From assembly GCA_017470815.1 (NCBI GenBank), contig JAFUXT010000001.1, forward strand, positions 36,075 to 100,074: a DNA stretch of 64,000 nucleotides. The letters are read 5' to 3'. The notes under the pieces are model-generated. The model saw nothing but the letters and a program-made list of their open reading frames with translations, was not told the DNA's origin and did not search any database. Of this stretch, positions 9,682 through 18,190 are shown one piece after another (the first letter of the stretch is position 1; every line of letters starts with the position of its first letter). A program made the position numbers and the translations under genes. The stretch is from a bacterium. Lineage in GTDB: Bacteria; Cyanobacteriota; Vampirovibrionia; Gastranaerophilales; Gastranaerophilaceae.

Positions 9682-10185
9682 ATGCAAATTATATTGAAAA
9701 AAGATGTTCAAAACCTTGGCGAAGCCGGTGACATCATCAATGTTAAAGACGGTTATGCAAGAAACTTTTTATTACCTCAAAATGTTGCAGAAGTAGCAAC
9801 TAAAGGTGCTTTGGAAAACAGAGAAAAGAATATTGCAAGAATCAAAGCAAAACAAGAAAAATTGAATGCAGAAGCATTAGAAAAAGCAGGCAAAATTGAA
9901 GAATTTGGCAAACTTGAATTATCCGCAAAAGCAGGTGAATCAGGTAAATTGTTTGGTACAATAACTACCAAAAAACTTGCAGAAGAACTTCTTGCTAAAA
10001 CAGGTATTGAAGTTGATAAAAAATCAATTTCTCTTAATGCTCCAATCAACAAAATCGGCGAATACAAAATGCTTATCAAATTAACATCAAAAGTTAAATG
10101 CGAATTGGCTGTTGTTGTAACCGCTTCAGAAGTTGTCAAAGAAGCAATTGAAGAAGAACCTGCAACTAAAGAAACTGCTGAATAA
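9682..10185 (+). CDS. rplI: 50S ribosomal protein L9
   Basis: A 167-residue two-domain rRNA-binding protein. The N-terminal domain has the typical MQIILKKDVQNLGEAGD start and the VKDGYARNFLLPQ signature. A long connecting helix (Lys/Glu/Ala-rich, about 45-75) leads to the C-terminal domain with SGKLFGTITTKKLAE. The tail has about 15 extra acidic residues ending in a Glu-rich stretch. AAAGGAG precedes the ATG. The leader contains two small hairpins (ACAAA-TTTGT and GTGTA-TACAC), whose role is unknown. Confidence 0.97.
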   Translation: MQIILKKDVQNLGEAGDIINVKDGYARNFLLPQNVAEVATKGALENREKNIARIKAKQEKLNAEALEKAGKIEEFGKLELSAKAGESGKLFGTITTKKLAEELLAKTGIEVDKKSISLNAPINKIGEYKMLIKLTSKVKCELAVVVTASEVVKEAIEEEPATKETAE

Positions 10186-10223
10186 TGCAAGCAGGCATAC
10201 AGACTCAACAGTTATAAAATTGT

Positions 10224-10258
10224 AACTGTCATTCTGAAATAAATTCAGAATGACAGTT
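10224..10258. repeat. Family C palindrome (GTCATTCTGAA type)
   Basis: AACTGTCATTCTGAA and its exact reverse complement, separated by ATAAA. It lies between rplI and the next gene and could form a hairpin at the rplI 3' end, but it lacks a good T-tract. Confidence 0.75.
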
Positions 10259-10280
10259 TCGTTATAAAGGCTAAATTAGT

Positions 10281-11351
10281 ATGAAAAATGATTTAAAACT
10301 TCAACCGCTTGGAATAGGTTCATTACCTCACAAAAATCCTGATGAGGCGATGAGAATTGTAGAGCAAAATTTTTCTCAAATTCCGTTTTTCCCTCAACTT
10401 GCAAATATCAGCAAAAATGAAGATATGATGCTTCAGTTTTTGGAAGGATTGCCTACATTTTCACCCGATAAGAGTGAAAAATTTATTCTGAATAGTGAAA
10501 GTGAAGAATTTTTATCAGGTTTGGAAGAGTTTTTCAGCGACTATGAAGAAATTATGGCTGATATAAATTCACCTTTACTTGATAAATATGCTATCAGTAA
10601 AAAATCATCTTCAACTTTTGAAAAATTTGAGCAATTTATAAAAGAAAACAAACCCAAATATGCAAAAGGTCAAATTGTCGGAGCGTTTACTCTTTGCACA
10701 TCTCTAAACGATCAAAACGGCAGGGCAGTAATATATGACGAAACCTTGCGTGATATAATTGTCAAACTCTTAACTTTAAAAGTTTTATGGCAGATTAAGC
10801 GCATAAAATCCGCAAACTCTGACACTATTCCGATAATTTTTATGGACGAGCCGTCTGTTTCTCAAATCGGTTCATCTGCATATTTGACGATATCAGAAAA
10901 TGATGTTATTTCGATGATTAATGAAATATCAGAAGTTATAAAATCAAACGGGGCGCTAAGCGCAATGCACTGCTGCGGGAAATGTGACTGGCGGATTCCG
11001 ATAAAAACCGGAGTTAATATTATAAATTTTGATGCCTATACTTACGGACAAAATTTTAATGTATATCATAAAGAGATTTCAAAATTCTTAAATAACGGCG
11101 GGAAAATTGCTTGGGGATTTGTGCCGACACTTGACGGAGAGGTTTTGCGCAAATTAAATACAGAAAATTTGGTACAAAAGTTTCACGATAGTGTAAATTA
11201 TTTGACTAAAAACGGCATAAATGAGAAACTTATTTTAGATAATTCACTGATTACATCATCTTGTGGTGCTGGAGGATTAAGTGTTAAAGATGCAGAACTT
11301 GCAATGCATTTAGTCAAAGAATTATCAGACAGTTTAAAAAGTGAGGAGTAA
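10281..11351 (+). CDS. MetE/UroD-superfamily protein (cobalamin-independent methionine-synthase-like barrel)
   Basis: A 356-residue TIM-barrel protein of the uroporphyrinogen decarboxylase/methionine synthase superfamily. It has GIGSLPHKNPDEA at the start, IIFMDEPSVSQIG in mid-barrel, then MHCCGKCDW and SSCGAGGL, whose His/Cys residues match zinc-ligand positions of methyltransferases in the family. It is much shorter than true MetE (about 750), so it is not a standard methionine synthase. The stop is 3 bp before the CooC-like gene, an operon. This context suggests a corrinoid or metal-linked methyl-transfer role, but the substrate is unknown. Confidence 0.8.
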   Translation: MKNDLKLQPLGIGSLPHKNPDEAMRIVEQNFSQIPFFPQLANISKNEDMMLQFLEGLPTFSPDKSEKFILNSESEEFLSGLEEFFSDYEEIMADINSPLLDKYAISKKSSSTFEKFEQFIKENKPKYAKGQIVGAFTLCTSLNDQNGRAVIYDETLRDIIVKLLTLKVLWQIKRIKSANSDTIPIIFMDEPSVSQIGSSAYLTISENDVISMINEISEVIKSNGALSAMHCCGKCDWRIPIKTGVNIINFDAYTYGQNFNVYHKEISKFLNNGGKIAWGFVPTLDGEVLRKLNTENLVQKFHDSVNYLTKNGINEKLILDNSLITSSCGAGGLSVKDAELAMHLVKELSDSLKSEE

Positions 11352-11354
11352 ATT

Positions 11355-12104
11355 TTGACAATAAAATTAGCCGTAACAGGTAAAGGCGGAAGCGGGAAAA
11401 CAACAATTGTAAAAGCGTTTATGCACATTTTTGAAGAAATGTACCCCGATAAATCAATTTTGTTGTTTGATAATGACCTGACAAGCGAACTCGCTCACAG
11501 TTTCGGACTTGACATAAGAAATACAATTTACGGTATCAGGAGCGGAAAACACGAATATAAAACCGGTATTCCTGACGATATGAGTAAATCTGAATTTATT
11601 GAATGGGCGTTAGAAGAAATTCTTGTCCCGATAAATGATAATGTTGACATTATAGAATCCTGGTTTGTCGGTTCAAAAGATTGCAGATGTCCGATTACAA
11701 AGCAAATCAATGATGCGGTGTACAAACTAATCAATCGTTATGATTTTTGTATTTTTGACTGCGAATTTGACCTGAAATACTTAAACCAACTTGTCGATAT
11801 TGAAATTGACTCCACTATAATTGTTGCTAATCCGTCTGAAGAATCTGCGCATTTGGCTCAACGTATAAAAGAGTTTAGCGCAAAACATGCAGCAGGAACA
11901 CAGTTAGGTGTTGTCGTTAATAAAGTTGATAACAGTAAAATGCTTGCACTGTCTGAACTTTTGCACAAATATGATTTGGATATTTTAGGTGCAATTCCTT
12001 ATGATAGCGAACTTGAAAGAAATCCGATATCAAGAGAATCGCAGGTTGTCAGAAACGCAATAAAGGCATTTTATTCACGGCTAAATTTACCGCAAGAACT
12101 TTAA
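11355..12104 (+). CDS. CooC-like MinD/ArsA-family P-loop ATPase
   Basis: 249 residues. A deviant Walker A motif GKGGSGKTT sits at 9-17, the switch/Walker B region is YDFCIFDCE, and VVNKVDN is the nucleotide-specificity motif. A CxC pair in SKDCRCPI resembles the nickel-binding CxC of CooC, the ATPase that loads nickel into CO dehydrogenase. The start is TTG, supported by a GAGGAG Shine-Dalgarno overlapping the stop of the preceding gene. No CODH or acetyl-CoA synthase gene is in the window. The closest guess is a metallocluster or corrinoid-protein activator for its MetE-like partner. Confidence 0.8.
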   Translation: MTIKLAVTGKGGSGKTTIVKAFMHIFEEMYPDKSILLFDNDLTSELAHSFGLDIRNTIYGIRSGKHEYKTGIPDDMSKSEFIEWALEEILVPINDNVDIIESWFVGSKDCRCPITKQINDAVYKLINRYDFCIFDCEFDLKYLNQLVDIEIDSTIIVANPSEESAHLAQRIKEFSAKHAAGTQLGVVVNKVDNSKMLALSELLHKYDLDILGAIPYDSELERNPISRESQVVRNAIKAFYSRLNLPQEL

Positions 12105-12194
12105 GTTAATATTTCTTAATATTCGACAAAAATTTGTCAATTTTTAATTAATTTTGTACTTAATTAATATATAAGGGAAAAATCAGGAAACACT

Positions 12195-12419
12195 ATGGGA
12201 ATTAATGTATCAAAATTATTTGGTTCAAATGTTATAGCAGGCACAAGAGGAAATGTACCGGCACAAAGAGTTGTATCTAATCCTATTCAAAACAAAGGAT
12301 TATATGCTTCTATCAACGGTTTGGACAAAACTTACGGTCAATCTCCTGTCGTTGAAGATTATGCAAACGCAGGAAAATATTTTGGCGACCCCGTACTAAA
12401 ACATCTTGCATATTGCTAA
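12195..12419 (+). CDS. small unknown protein, 74 residues
   Basis: Not recognised. It begins MGINVSKLFGSNVIAG, is rich in Gly/Asn/Val, has no membrane segment and ends in Cys. CAGGAAACACT is a usable Shine-Dalgarno, and a TATATAAGG-type -10 lies in the AT-rich leader. Its TAA overlaps by three bases with the stop of the convergent gene on the other strand. Good ribosome binding and its own promoter argue that it is real. Confidence 0.6.
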   Translation: MGINVSKLFGSNVIAGTRGNVPAQRVVSNPIQNKGLYASINGLDKTYGQSPVVEDYANAGKYFGDPVLKHLAYC

Positions 12420-12619
12420 GACAGAATATCCAATTTATTCGCAGTCGTAGAATTTTGAACATTCGGATGAAAAGGATTAAACGAATTTGGACTCTTTTGG
12501 TTTATGAAATCAAAAGAGTTTTTTGATGCAACGGGTGAATTTTTTGTTTCAAACAGTTGCACAGGGGTTACGGCAAACATATATTGCCTTTGTACAGCAT
12601 TTATCGAATTGTTCATCAT
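12416..12619 (-). CDS. small unknown protein, 67 residues
   Basis: Not recognised. The ORF opens further upstream, but the first ATG with a Shine-Dalgarno (AAGAAG, 7 bases upstream) is the ATGATG at 12614-12619, which gives MMNNSINAVQRQYMF. The rest is Asn/Ser/Pro-rich and looks disordered (SPNSFNPFHPNVQNS). It converges on the preceding gene with overlapping stop codons. Composition resembles the Asn-rich leaders of the tagged proteins in this window, without a clear Phe-x-Gly tag. Confidence 0.45.
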   Translation of the reverse strand: MMNNSINAVQRQYMFAVTPVQLFETKNSPVASKNSFDFINQKSPNSFNPFHPNVQNSTTANKLDILS

Positions 12620-12745
12620 AATCAATCTTCTTTGGGTACTTTTTGTAATTGCGAACCGATTTTTGCGGCTAAGCAATTCATTACTTACATAAATATAAAA
12701 ATACAAAAAAAATATAAATTTCAGTTTTAAAAATTTTCGTTACAA

Positions 12746-12774
12746 TTTTAACAATCTATATTTTGTAATATAAT
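12746..12774 (+). promoter_or_regulatory. Candidate leaderless promoter for spoIID
   Basis: TATAAT at 12769-12774 ends exactly six bases before the ATG at 12781, and no Shine-Dalgarno is present. The -35 region (TTTTAAC around 12746-12752) is weak. Transcription would begin at or next to the start codon. Confidence 0.45.
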
Positions 12775-12780
12775 AAATTT

Positions 12781-14484
12781 ATGAAAAGATTGGGCTTAAT
12801 TATTTTAATTTTAGGGTTATGTATTTGTCCAGTATCCGCAAATTACGCAGACAATTCAAATCAAATTACTAAAATAATTGATTCTTTTAAAACACAAAAT
12901 TTTAATAACGGAAAAATCGTCAGAGTTGGTATCGGGAACCAAAATTTTTCAAATTATTTGTGGAACAATGTTTCTGTTTACGGAACAGAAGAATACGAAG
13001 TTTACAATAACAAGAACTATATAAACACTTTTGACGGCAATAATCAGGTCAATATTTCTATGGTCGGCAAAATTTTTGTACTAAAAGACAGTAATGATAA
13101 TGTCATAGCAAAAGTATCAGGACCGATAATTTTCAAATCTGATTACGGTTTTATCGGAATAAAAGATTTAAAACGCGCCGGAAAAGATGCTCAATACAGA
13201 GGTCAAATTGAACTTATATGCCCCAAAGAAGGCTATTTTCATATAGTAAATTCTTTGCCTGTTGAAGAATATTTAAAAGGTGTTGTACCAAATGAAATGC
13301 CTGTTCATTTCGGACTTGAAGCCTTAAAAGCACAGGCAGTAGCAGCAAGAAATTATGTATTAACACCAAGAGTAAAAGCCAACCCCAATTATGATGTTGT
13401 GGATTCTGTTGCAAGTCAGGTTTATTTTGGTGCAAATACGGAAAAAGAATTGTCTGACAAAGCAGTTGAACAAACAAAAGGAATTGTCGCAACTTATGAC
13501 GGCGAAATGATACTTGCCCTGTATTCTTCAACGGCAGGCGGATACACAGAAAGTTATCATAATGCTTTTTCAGAACCAAAAACAAAAGTTTTTCCTGCTG
13601 CGCCAAAACAATATCTGCGTGGAGTTCCGGATTATGAGGATTTCGGAACACTTGAAAACGAAGAAGATGCTCTGAATTTTTACACAACAAAACCAAAAAC
13701 TTTTGATAATAAATCCTCTTATTTCCGTTGGGAAAGAGAATGGACACCTGAAGAACTGCAAACGGAAGTGCAAAATCATATTGCTGCCCAAAGTGACGCA
13801 GGTTTTGTTCATCCGTCTGTGAGCAAAGGCGAAATTATTGATAAAATAACAGGTCTAAAAGTCATCAGACGAGGAGTTTCCGGTAAAGTAATGCAAATTG
13901 AAATCCATACGGGATTATTTCATTATACTGTTGAAAAGGAACTTGTCATCCGCAGACTTTTTACTGTTAAAGGCAAAGCCCTGCCAAGTGCCAATTTTGT
14001 AATTAAAGAAGAACATGACATTGACGGTAATCTCACAAAAATTAAAATATACGGCGGAGGTTACGGACACGGAGTCGGCATGAGCCAATATGGTGCCGGT
14101 TATATGGCAACACACCTGCACAAATCTTTTGAAGAAATTTTGAAACACTATTATCAGGGAATAACTCTTTCTACAGAACCAATTTATTTAACCTCTAAAA
14201 CACCTGATAACAAAAAAACTCAAACTTTTTACACCAAAAACGGAACGGGAATTTTGGTTATCGATAACAGGTACAAACTTGATTATATAGACCTGACAAT
14301 AAACGGGATTTATGAAGCAGTCAGATTAAACAAAAAAGAACGCTTTAATCGTATAGATTTAGGGCAATATTTACAAAACGGAATGAATACGATAACATTT
14401 ACATATCCGTCATACATAAACACAACAGGCGGAATGAGATTGTATGTGGAAGTAGCAGGAAACAATGACAACACAAACCGATAA
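12781..14484 (+). CDS. SpoIID/LytB-domain secreted peptidoglycan protein
   Basis: 567 residues with a signal peptide (MKRLGLIILILGLCICPVSA) and a SpoIID domain. Signatures are LPVEEYLKGVVPNEMP (near 160) with the catalytic-type Glu, LKAQAVAARNYV, and YGGGYGHGVGMSQYGA near 424, followed by AYMATHLHKSFEEILKHYY-like sequence. SpoIID is a lytic transglycosylase acting on denuded glycan in sporulators. Homologues in non-sporulating bacteria including cyanobacteria are thought to remodel peptidoglycan. A C-terminal beta-rich extension of about 110 residues follows. It overlaps murJ by 20 bp, which fits envelope biogenesis. It appears to lack a 5' leader. Confidence 0.9.
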   Translation: MKRLGLIILILGLCICPVSANYADNSNQITKIIDSFKTQNFNNGKIVRVGIGNQNFSNYLWNNVSVYGTEEYEVYNNKNYINTFDGNNQVNISMVGKIFVLKDSNDNVIAKVSGPIIFKSDYGFIGIKDLKRAGKDAQYRGQIELICPKEGYFHIVNSLPVEEYLKGVVPNEMPVHFGLEALKAQAVAARNYVLTPRVKANPNYDVVDSVASQVYFGANTEKELSDKAVEQTKGIVATYDGEMILALYSSTAGGYTESYHNAFSEPKTKVFPAAPKQYLRGVPDYEDFGTLENEEDALNFYTTKPKTFDNKSSYFRWEREWTPEELQTEVQNHIAAQSDAGFVHPSVSKGEIIDKITGLKVIRRGVSGKVMQIEIHTGLFHYTVEKELVIRRLFTVKGKALPSANFVIKEEHDIDGNLTKIKIYGGGYGHGVGMSQYGAGYMATHLHKSFEEILKHYYQGITLSTEPIYLTSKTPDNKKTQTFYTKNGTGILVIDNRYKLDYIDLTINGIYEAVRLNKKERFNRIDLGQYLQNGMNTITFTYPSYINTTGGMRLYVEVAGNNDNTNR

Positions 14485-16051
14485 AACACCAAGTCTTTTA
14501 AAAGCCGCATGGATTATTATGGTGGTGACGATTATCAGCAAGTTAATCGGATTTGTGCGAGATATTATAATTGCAAACTACTACGGTGCATCAATGGTAT
14601 CTGATGCTTATTACTATGCGTATCAAATACCGTCATTATCGCTGATTTTGTTAGGCGGTGTAGGTGGACCTTTCCACAGTGCAACGGTTGCAATTTTTTC
14701 AAAACTCATACCGAACTTAAAAGAAAAACCGCCCGAAGCCGTCAATAAGTTGTATTCAACTTTTATGACGGCAACAATTATATTTTTCGTGCTGTTATCG
14801 GTTTTGATGTATATTTTTCCCCGACAAATAATGAAACTTATTATTTCCGGAGGTTCTGATCAATTGGTTCATCTTGCATCGGTTCATTTGCAAATTATGA
14901 CACCTTTGCTTGTTATAGGCGGAATTGTCGGGATTTATTACGGTATTTTAATTATCTATAAACAATTCATGCTGCCGAATTTGTCGCCTATAATTATGTC
15001 ACTTGCGATTATCGGGATAGTAATTGCCGTACCGAATGACCAAAAGGGTTATGCGCTTGCGTGGGCAACAACTGTTGGTGCGGTATTACAACTTATTATT
15101 CAGTACCCGAATATAAGAAAACTCGGTTATAAACTGAAACCTAATTTTGAATTTGTAAATAATCCGCATTTTAAAGAAATCGGCGAACTTTTGTTTCCTG
15201 CTGTTTTGAGTTCAACTGTCGGACAGGTGCATATATATGTTGATATGTTTTTTACCTCATCAATTTCCGAGGGTGCATGGACGGCAATCGGCTATGCGAA
15301 CAGAGTATTTCAGTTTCCTGTCGGAATTTTGGTTACAGCGTTTTTGGTCCCGCTATTCCCGATTTTTGCAAGACTTGTTGCGGATAAAGATTTTGAAGGG
15401 ATAAAAAATTATTTTAACAAAGGTGTCGGAGTGCTTTTATTTGGAGCAATTCCGATTATTATAGGTATTTTGGTTGTCGGAACGGATGCAATAAGACTGA
15501 TTTTCGAGCGTGGAGAATTTGATGCAAACGCAACATTTATGGTAACAGAAGCCTTGTGGTTTTTGTCTGTTTCAATTATTCCCTATGTATTCAGAGATTC
15601 TATAACAATAGTTTTTTATTCGTTTAATGATTCTGCAACTCCGTTTACCGTTGCTTTTTCATCTATCGTTCTAAAAGTATTTTTAAACTGGATTTTAATC
15701 TCAAAAATGCACTTTGGCATCGGCGGAATTACGCTTTCAACATCTCTTGTAACGCTATTCAATGCCTGTGTTTTAGGATATTTTATTACAAGAAAAATGA
15801 AAATGGATTACAAATCTTTGTTTATAAATCTGATAAAAATGTGCGTGGCAGGAGTAGTCGCAGGTGTAATTTGCTGGATTTGCGCCGGTCAATATGATAA
15901 ATTTGTTCATCTGTCAAAAATACCGTTTGAATTTCTGAAAATCAGTTTAATCGCCCTTGTTTGCTTAATTGTTTATATTCCTCTTAATTTGGTAATGAAA
16001 ATGGAATATGCAAACGAATTATTTGAACGTATAAAATCAAAATTTATATAA
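14465..16051 (+). CDS. murJ: Lipid II flippase MurJ
   Basis: A 528-residue multi-pass inner-membrane protein of the MOP superfamily, with about 14 hydrophobic segments along its length. The N-terminal signature is KLIGFVRDIIIANYYGASMVSDAYYYA, split here as KLIGFVRDIIIANYYG and DAYYYAYQIP, with GGVGGPFHSATVAIFSK following. MurJ moves lipid II across the membrane for peptidoglycan synthesis. The ATG lies inside the end of spoIID with AGGAAACA before it, so translation is coupled to spoIID. No missing segment is apparent. Confidence 0.95.
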   Translation: MTTQTDKTPSLLKAAWIIMVVTIISKLIGFVRDIIIANYYGASMVSDAYYYAYQIPSLSLILLGGVGGPFHSATVAIFSKLIPNLKEKPPEAVNKLYSTFMTATIIFFVLLSVLMYIFPRQIMKLIISGGSDQLVHLASVHLQIMTPLLVIGGIVGIYYGILIIYKQFMLPNLSPIIMSLAIIGIVIAVPNDQKGYALAWATTVGAVLQLIIQYPNIRKLGYKLKPNFEFVNNPHFKEIGELLFPAVLSSTVGQVHIYVDMFFTSSISEGAWTAIGYANRVFQFPVGILVTAFLVPLFPIFARLVADKDFEGIKNYFNKGVGVLLFGAIPIIIGILVVGTDAIRLIFERGEFDANATFMVTEALWFLSVSIIPYVFRDSITIVFYSFNDSATPFTVAFSSIVLKVFLNWILISKMHFGIGGITLSTSLVTLFNACVLGYFITRKMKMDYKSLFINLIKMCVAGVVAGVICWICAGQYDKFVHLSKIPFEFLKISLIALVCLIVYIPLNLVMKMEYANELFERIKSKFI

Positions 16052-16178
16052 CCATTCACTGCATACATAAGACATATTATCTGCGCCTAAACTAATAATA
16101 TGATTTATATGATTAATATTTAGATTTCAATAGCAAAATTAATTTTTAGCGTTTTTATAAAACAAAAAGGAGGAAAAT

Positions 16179-16574
16179 ATGCAAATAAATAATGTAAATT
16201 CAAACCAAAATTTCGGTATGGCTATGATTATACGCAAAGATGCACAAAAACTTTTGGCTCAAAAAATTAAATCTAATGCAGATATTCAATTGTTAGATTC
16301 ACTTGTTGAAACTCAGAAAAAGAATCCGTTTGAAATAGATATAAGAGAAGAATTAGGAAAACTTTATGGTTATATTGCGGATACGACCAAAGGAGTTACA
16401 GATTATCAAGTGGAAGTTCTTCATCAAGGCTTTTTTGAAAAGCATTTCAAAAGCCCGTTAGCATTTATTGAAAGATGCTGCAAAGTTGCCGACAAAAAGA
16501 ACGAAAAAACTTATGCTCCTAATATGAATAGCAAACTTAAAGATATTTTTGAAAAAACAAAAGTAGCACAATAA
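16179..16574 (+). CDS. Unknown protein with N-terminal NFG tag, 131 residues
   Basis: Not a known family. It begins MQINNVNSNQNFGMAM, the Asn-rich leader plus Phe-Gly pattern seen in other proteins here. The remainder is helical, charged and soluble-looking, with two adjacent cysteines (ERCCKVADKK). GGAGGAAAAT is an excellent Shine-Dalgarno. It stands alone between murJ and a strong bidirectional terminator. Confidence 0.7.
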   Translation: MQINNVNSNQNFGMAMIIRKDAQKLLAQKIKSNADIQLLDSLVETQKKNPFEIDIREELGKLYGYIADTTKGVTDYQVEVLHQGFFEKHFKSPLAFIERCCKVADKKNEKTYAPNMNSKLKDIFEKTKVAQ

Positions 16575-16586
16575 GACTTAATCATT

Positions 16587-16619
16587 AAAAAGACCGAAAC
16601 AAATGTTTCGGTCTTTTTT
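16587..16619. terminator. Bidirectional intrinsic terminator
   Basis: Stem AAAAAGACCGAAAC / GTTTCGGTCTTTTT with an AAAT loop, flanked by a T-tract on the right and an A-tract on the left. It separates the convergent genes at 16179-16574 and 16640-17236. Confidence 0.92.
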
Positions 16620-16639
16620 TCATTTAATAAATCCATCAA

Positions 16640-17236
16640 TTATATTTTTTTTGCATCTTTGTTATTTGCCCAGCCTCTGTTATTTTGCTGGTTAGGTTGT
16701 GGAGCATATCTTGCATTGTCATTTTTGATTTGTTCCATATAAATCTGACCGTTTTTAACAACCTGCTGCAATTGAGTCAAATTATCTTCAAGACTTGTTA
16801 GAACCTGTTTTGCATAAAGTTCTGCGCCCTCTCTGATTTTCATTGATTCTTCCGTTGCCTGAAGTCTGACCTGTTCTGCATCCTGCATTGAAACATGTTT
16901 AATATTTTCCATTTCTGCAACAACTTCATTTTTTAATCTTATACCATCTCTTTCAATGGCTTTTCTTATTTCTGATTCGCTAATCAGACGATTTGCTTCG
17001 TTTTGAGCATCCTGAACAATTTTTGCAGCCTGAGCCTGCGCTTCATTTAACAATTCTTCTTTGCGCTTCATAAACACTCTTGCTTCCTGAACTTCCGGAG
17101 GCAATGCCGCATATATTCTGTCAATTAACGTTTCTATTTCTCTTTTATTGACTACCGCATACTTTGAAATTGAAAATCCATCATCTAAAGTCATTTCAAG
17201 TATCTTAAGTAAATCATACACTTCATTTTGAGGCAT
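16640..17236 (-). CDS. Coiled-coil protein, ATP-synthase-b/DivIVA-like architecture
   Basis: 198 residues, mostly one long helix (about 55-165) with heptads such as AQAQAAKIVQDAQNEANRLI, then a Gln/Asn-rich, probably disordered tail. The N-terminal 50 residues (LLKILEMTLDDGFSISKYAVVNKREIETLIDRI) form a compact conserved-looking block. No membrane segment is visible. The pattern resembles the peripheral-stalk-like coiled-coil proteins often annotated as ATP synthase subunit B-related or DivIVA-like beside coaD, but the function is not established. AAGGGAT marks the start. It lies 97 bp downstream of coaD on the same strand. Confidence 0.7.
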   Translation of the reverse strand: MPQNEVYDLLKILEMTLDDGFSISKYAVVNKREIETLIDRIYAALPPEVQEARVFMKRKEELLNEAQAQAAKIVQDAQNEANRLISESEIRKAIERDGIRLKNEVVAEMENIKHVSMQDAEQVRLQATEESMKIREGAELYAKQVLTSLEDNLTQLQQVVKNGQIYMEQIKNDNARYAPQPNQQNNRGWANNKDAKKI

Positions 17237-17333
17237 GCTAATATCCCTTATCCCTTTCGCATTTATTTACAATAATATATTACATAAGCAATTTTTAATT
17301 GTCAAATAATTTTATACGGGCAAATTACATATT

Positions 17334-17819
17334 TTAACATGGTTTTGCAATTTTTTCGTTTAAATATTTATCGACCGCTTCAGGTACAAATTTTGAAATA
17401 TCTCCGTTGTTTTGGTAAATCTCTTTGATAGTTGAAGACGAGATAAAATTATATTTAGGTTTTGTCGTCAAAAAAACCGTTTTTATCTCATCACAAAGCG
17501 CACTGTTTGTTTGAGAAAGTTGCATTTCAAATTCAAAATCCGAAACTGCACGCAAACCTCTTATCAAAACATTTGCGCTATGCTTTTTTGCATATTCAAC
17601 AGTCAAACCTTCAAAGTAGTCAACTTCAACATTTTCAATATCTTGTACGCTTTTCTTTATTAATTCAACCCTTTCTTCAACACTTAAAAACCCTGTTTTT
17701 GCACCGTTATGAGCAACTGCAATAATTACTTTGTCAAATATTTCAGATGCATTTTTTAAAATATCCAAATGACCATAAGTTATCGGATCAAAACTTCCGG
17801 GATATATCGCTATTTTCAT
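17334..17819 (-). CDS. coaD: Phosphopantetheine adenylyltransferase
   Basis: Transfers AMP from ATP to 4'-phosphopantetheine, the fourth step of coenzyme A synthesis. The ORF could open at a GTG (17828), but that GTG is part of the GGAG Shine-Dalgarno. The ATG giving MKIAIYPGSFDPITYGHLDI is preferred (161 residues). It has the nucleotidyltransferase T-x-G-H motif (TYGH), RGLRAVSDFEFE for substrate binding, and the ISSSTIKE motif that replaces KMSKS. Length is standard. Confidence 0.96.
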   Translation of the reverse strand: MKIAIYPGSFDPITYGHLDILKNASEIFDKVIIAVAHNGAKTGFLSVEERVELIKKSVQDIENVEVDYFEGLTVEYAKKHSANVLIRGLRAVSDFEFEMQLSQTNSALCDEIKTVFLTTKPKYNFISSSTIKEIYQNNGDISKFVPEAVDKYLNEKIAKPC

Positions 17820-18112
17820 AATTGGCACTCCTTACACTGAGATTATAACATAAAAAGCAGATAAGTTCTTTTCAGAAATTAATCATGTTAAATCTTTACT
17901 CCTAAGCAAAAAAAAAGCCTCTTTAAAAAAGAAGCTTCCTTGGAATCTGTTACAATTCCTCGTGTAAAAGGTTAGTAGGTAGAAAGTAGAAGGTAGTAGT
18001 TATATAATTTTGAATAAATTATATACTTCTTATATACTTAATAAGTATTTTAAAATTCTAAAATTGCACAACCTTAAACATGTTGTTACAAAAATTCACA
18101 AATAAACATGAA
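17820..18112. other. Non-coding spacer with AT-rich hairpins
   Basis: No gene seen. It holds an imperfect hairpin near 17913-17934 (AAGCCTCTTT / AGAAGCTT), a GTAGGTAGAAAGTAGAAGG run (17971 onwards) like the direct units at 22621-22660, and a small TATATAATTT / AAATTATATA hairpin near 18000-18025. Confidence 0.5.
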
Positions 18113-18148
18113 AAAGCGGGATTTGAAAGAATTTTCAAATCCCGCTTT
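18113..18148 (-). terminator. Intrinsic terminator of the 18191-18712 gene
   Basis: A perfect 16-bp stem AAAGCGGGATTTGAAA with loop GAAT and its exact complement. On the minus strand it is followed by a T-tract. Confidence 0.9.
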
Positions 18149-18190
18149 GTAGGGTTAGTTATTTTAAGGTAAGTTATATCAATCTTTTAT

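Noticed and set aside
13214..13747. 177-residue leftward ORF within spoIID
   Set aside because: It is antisense to a clear SpoIID gene, rich in Leu/Gln/His from reversed codons, with no start signal.
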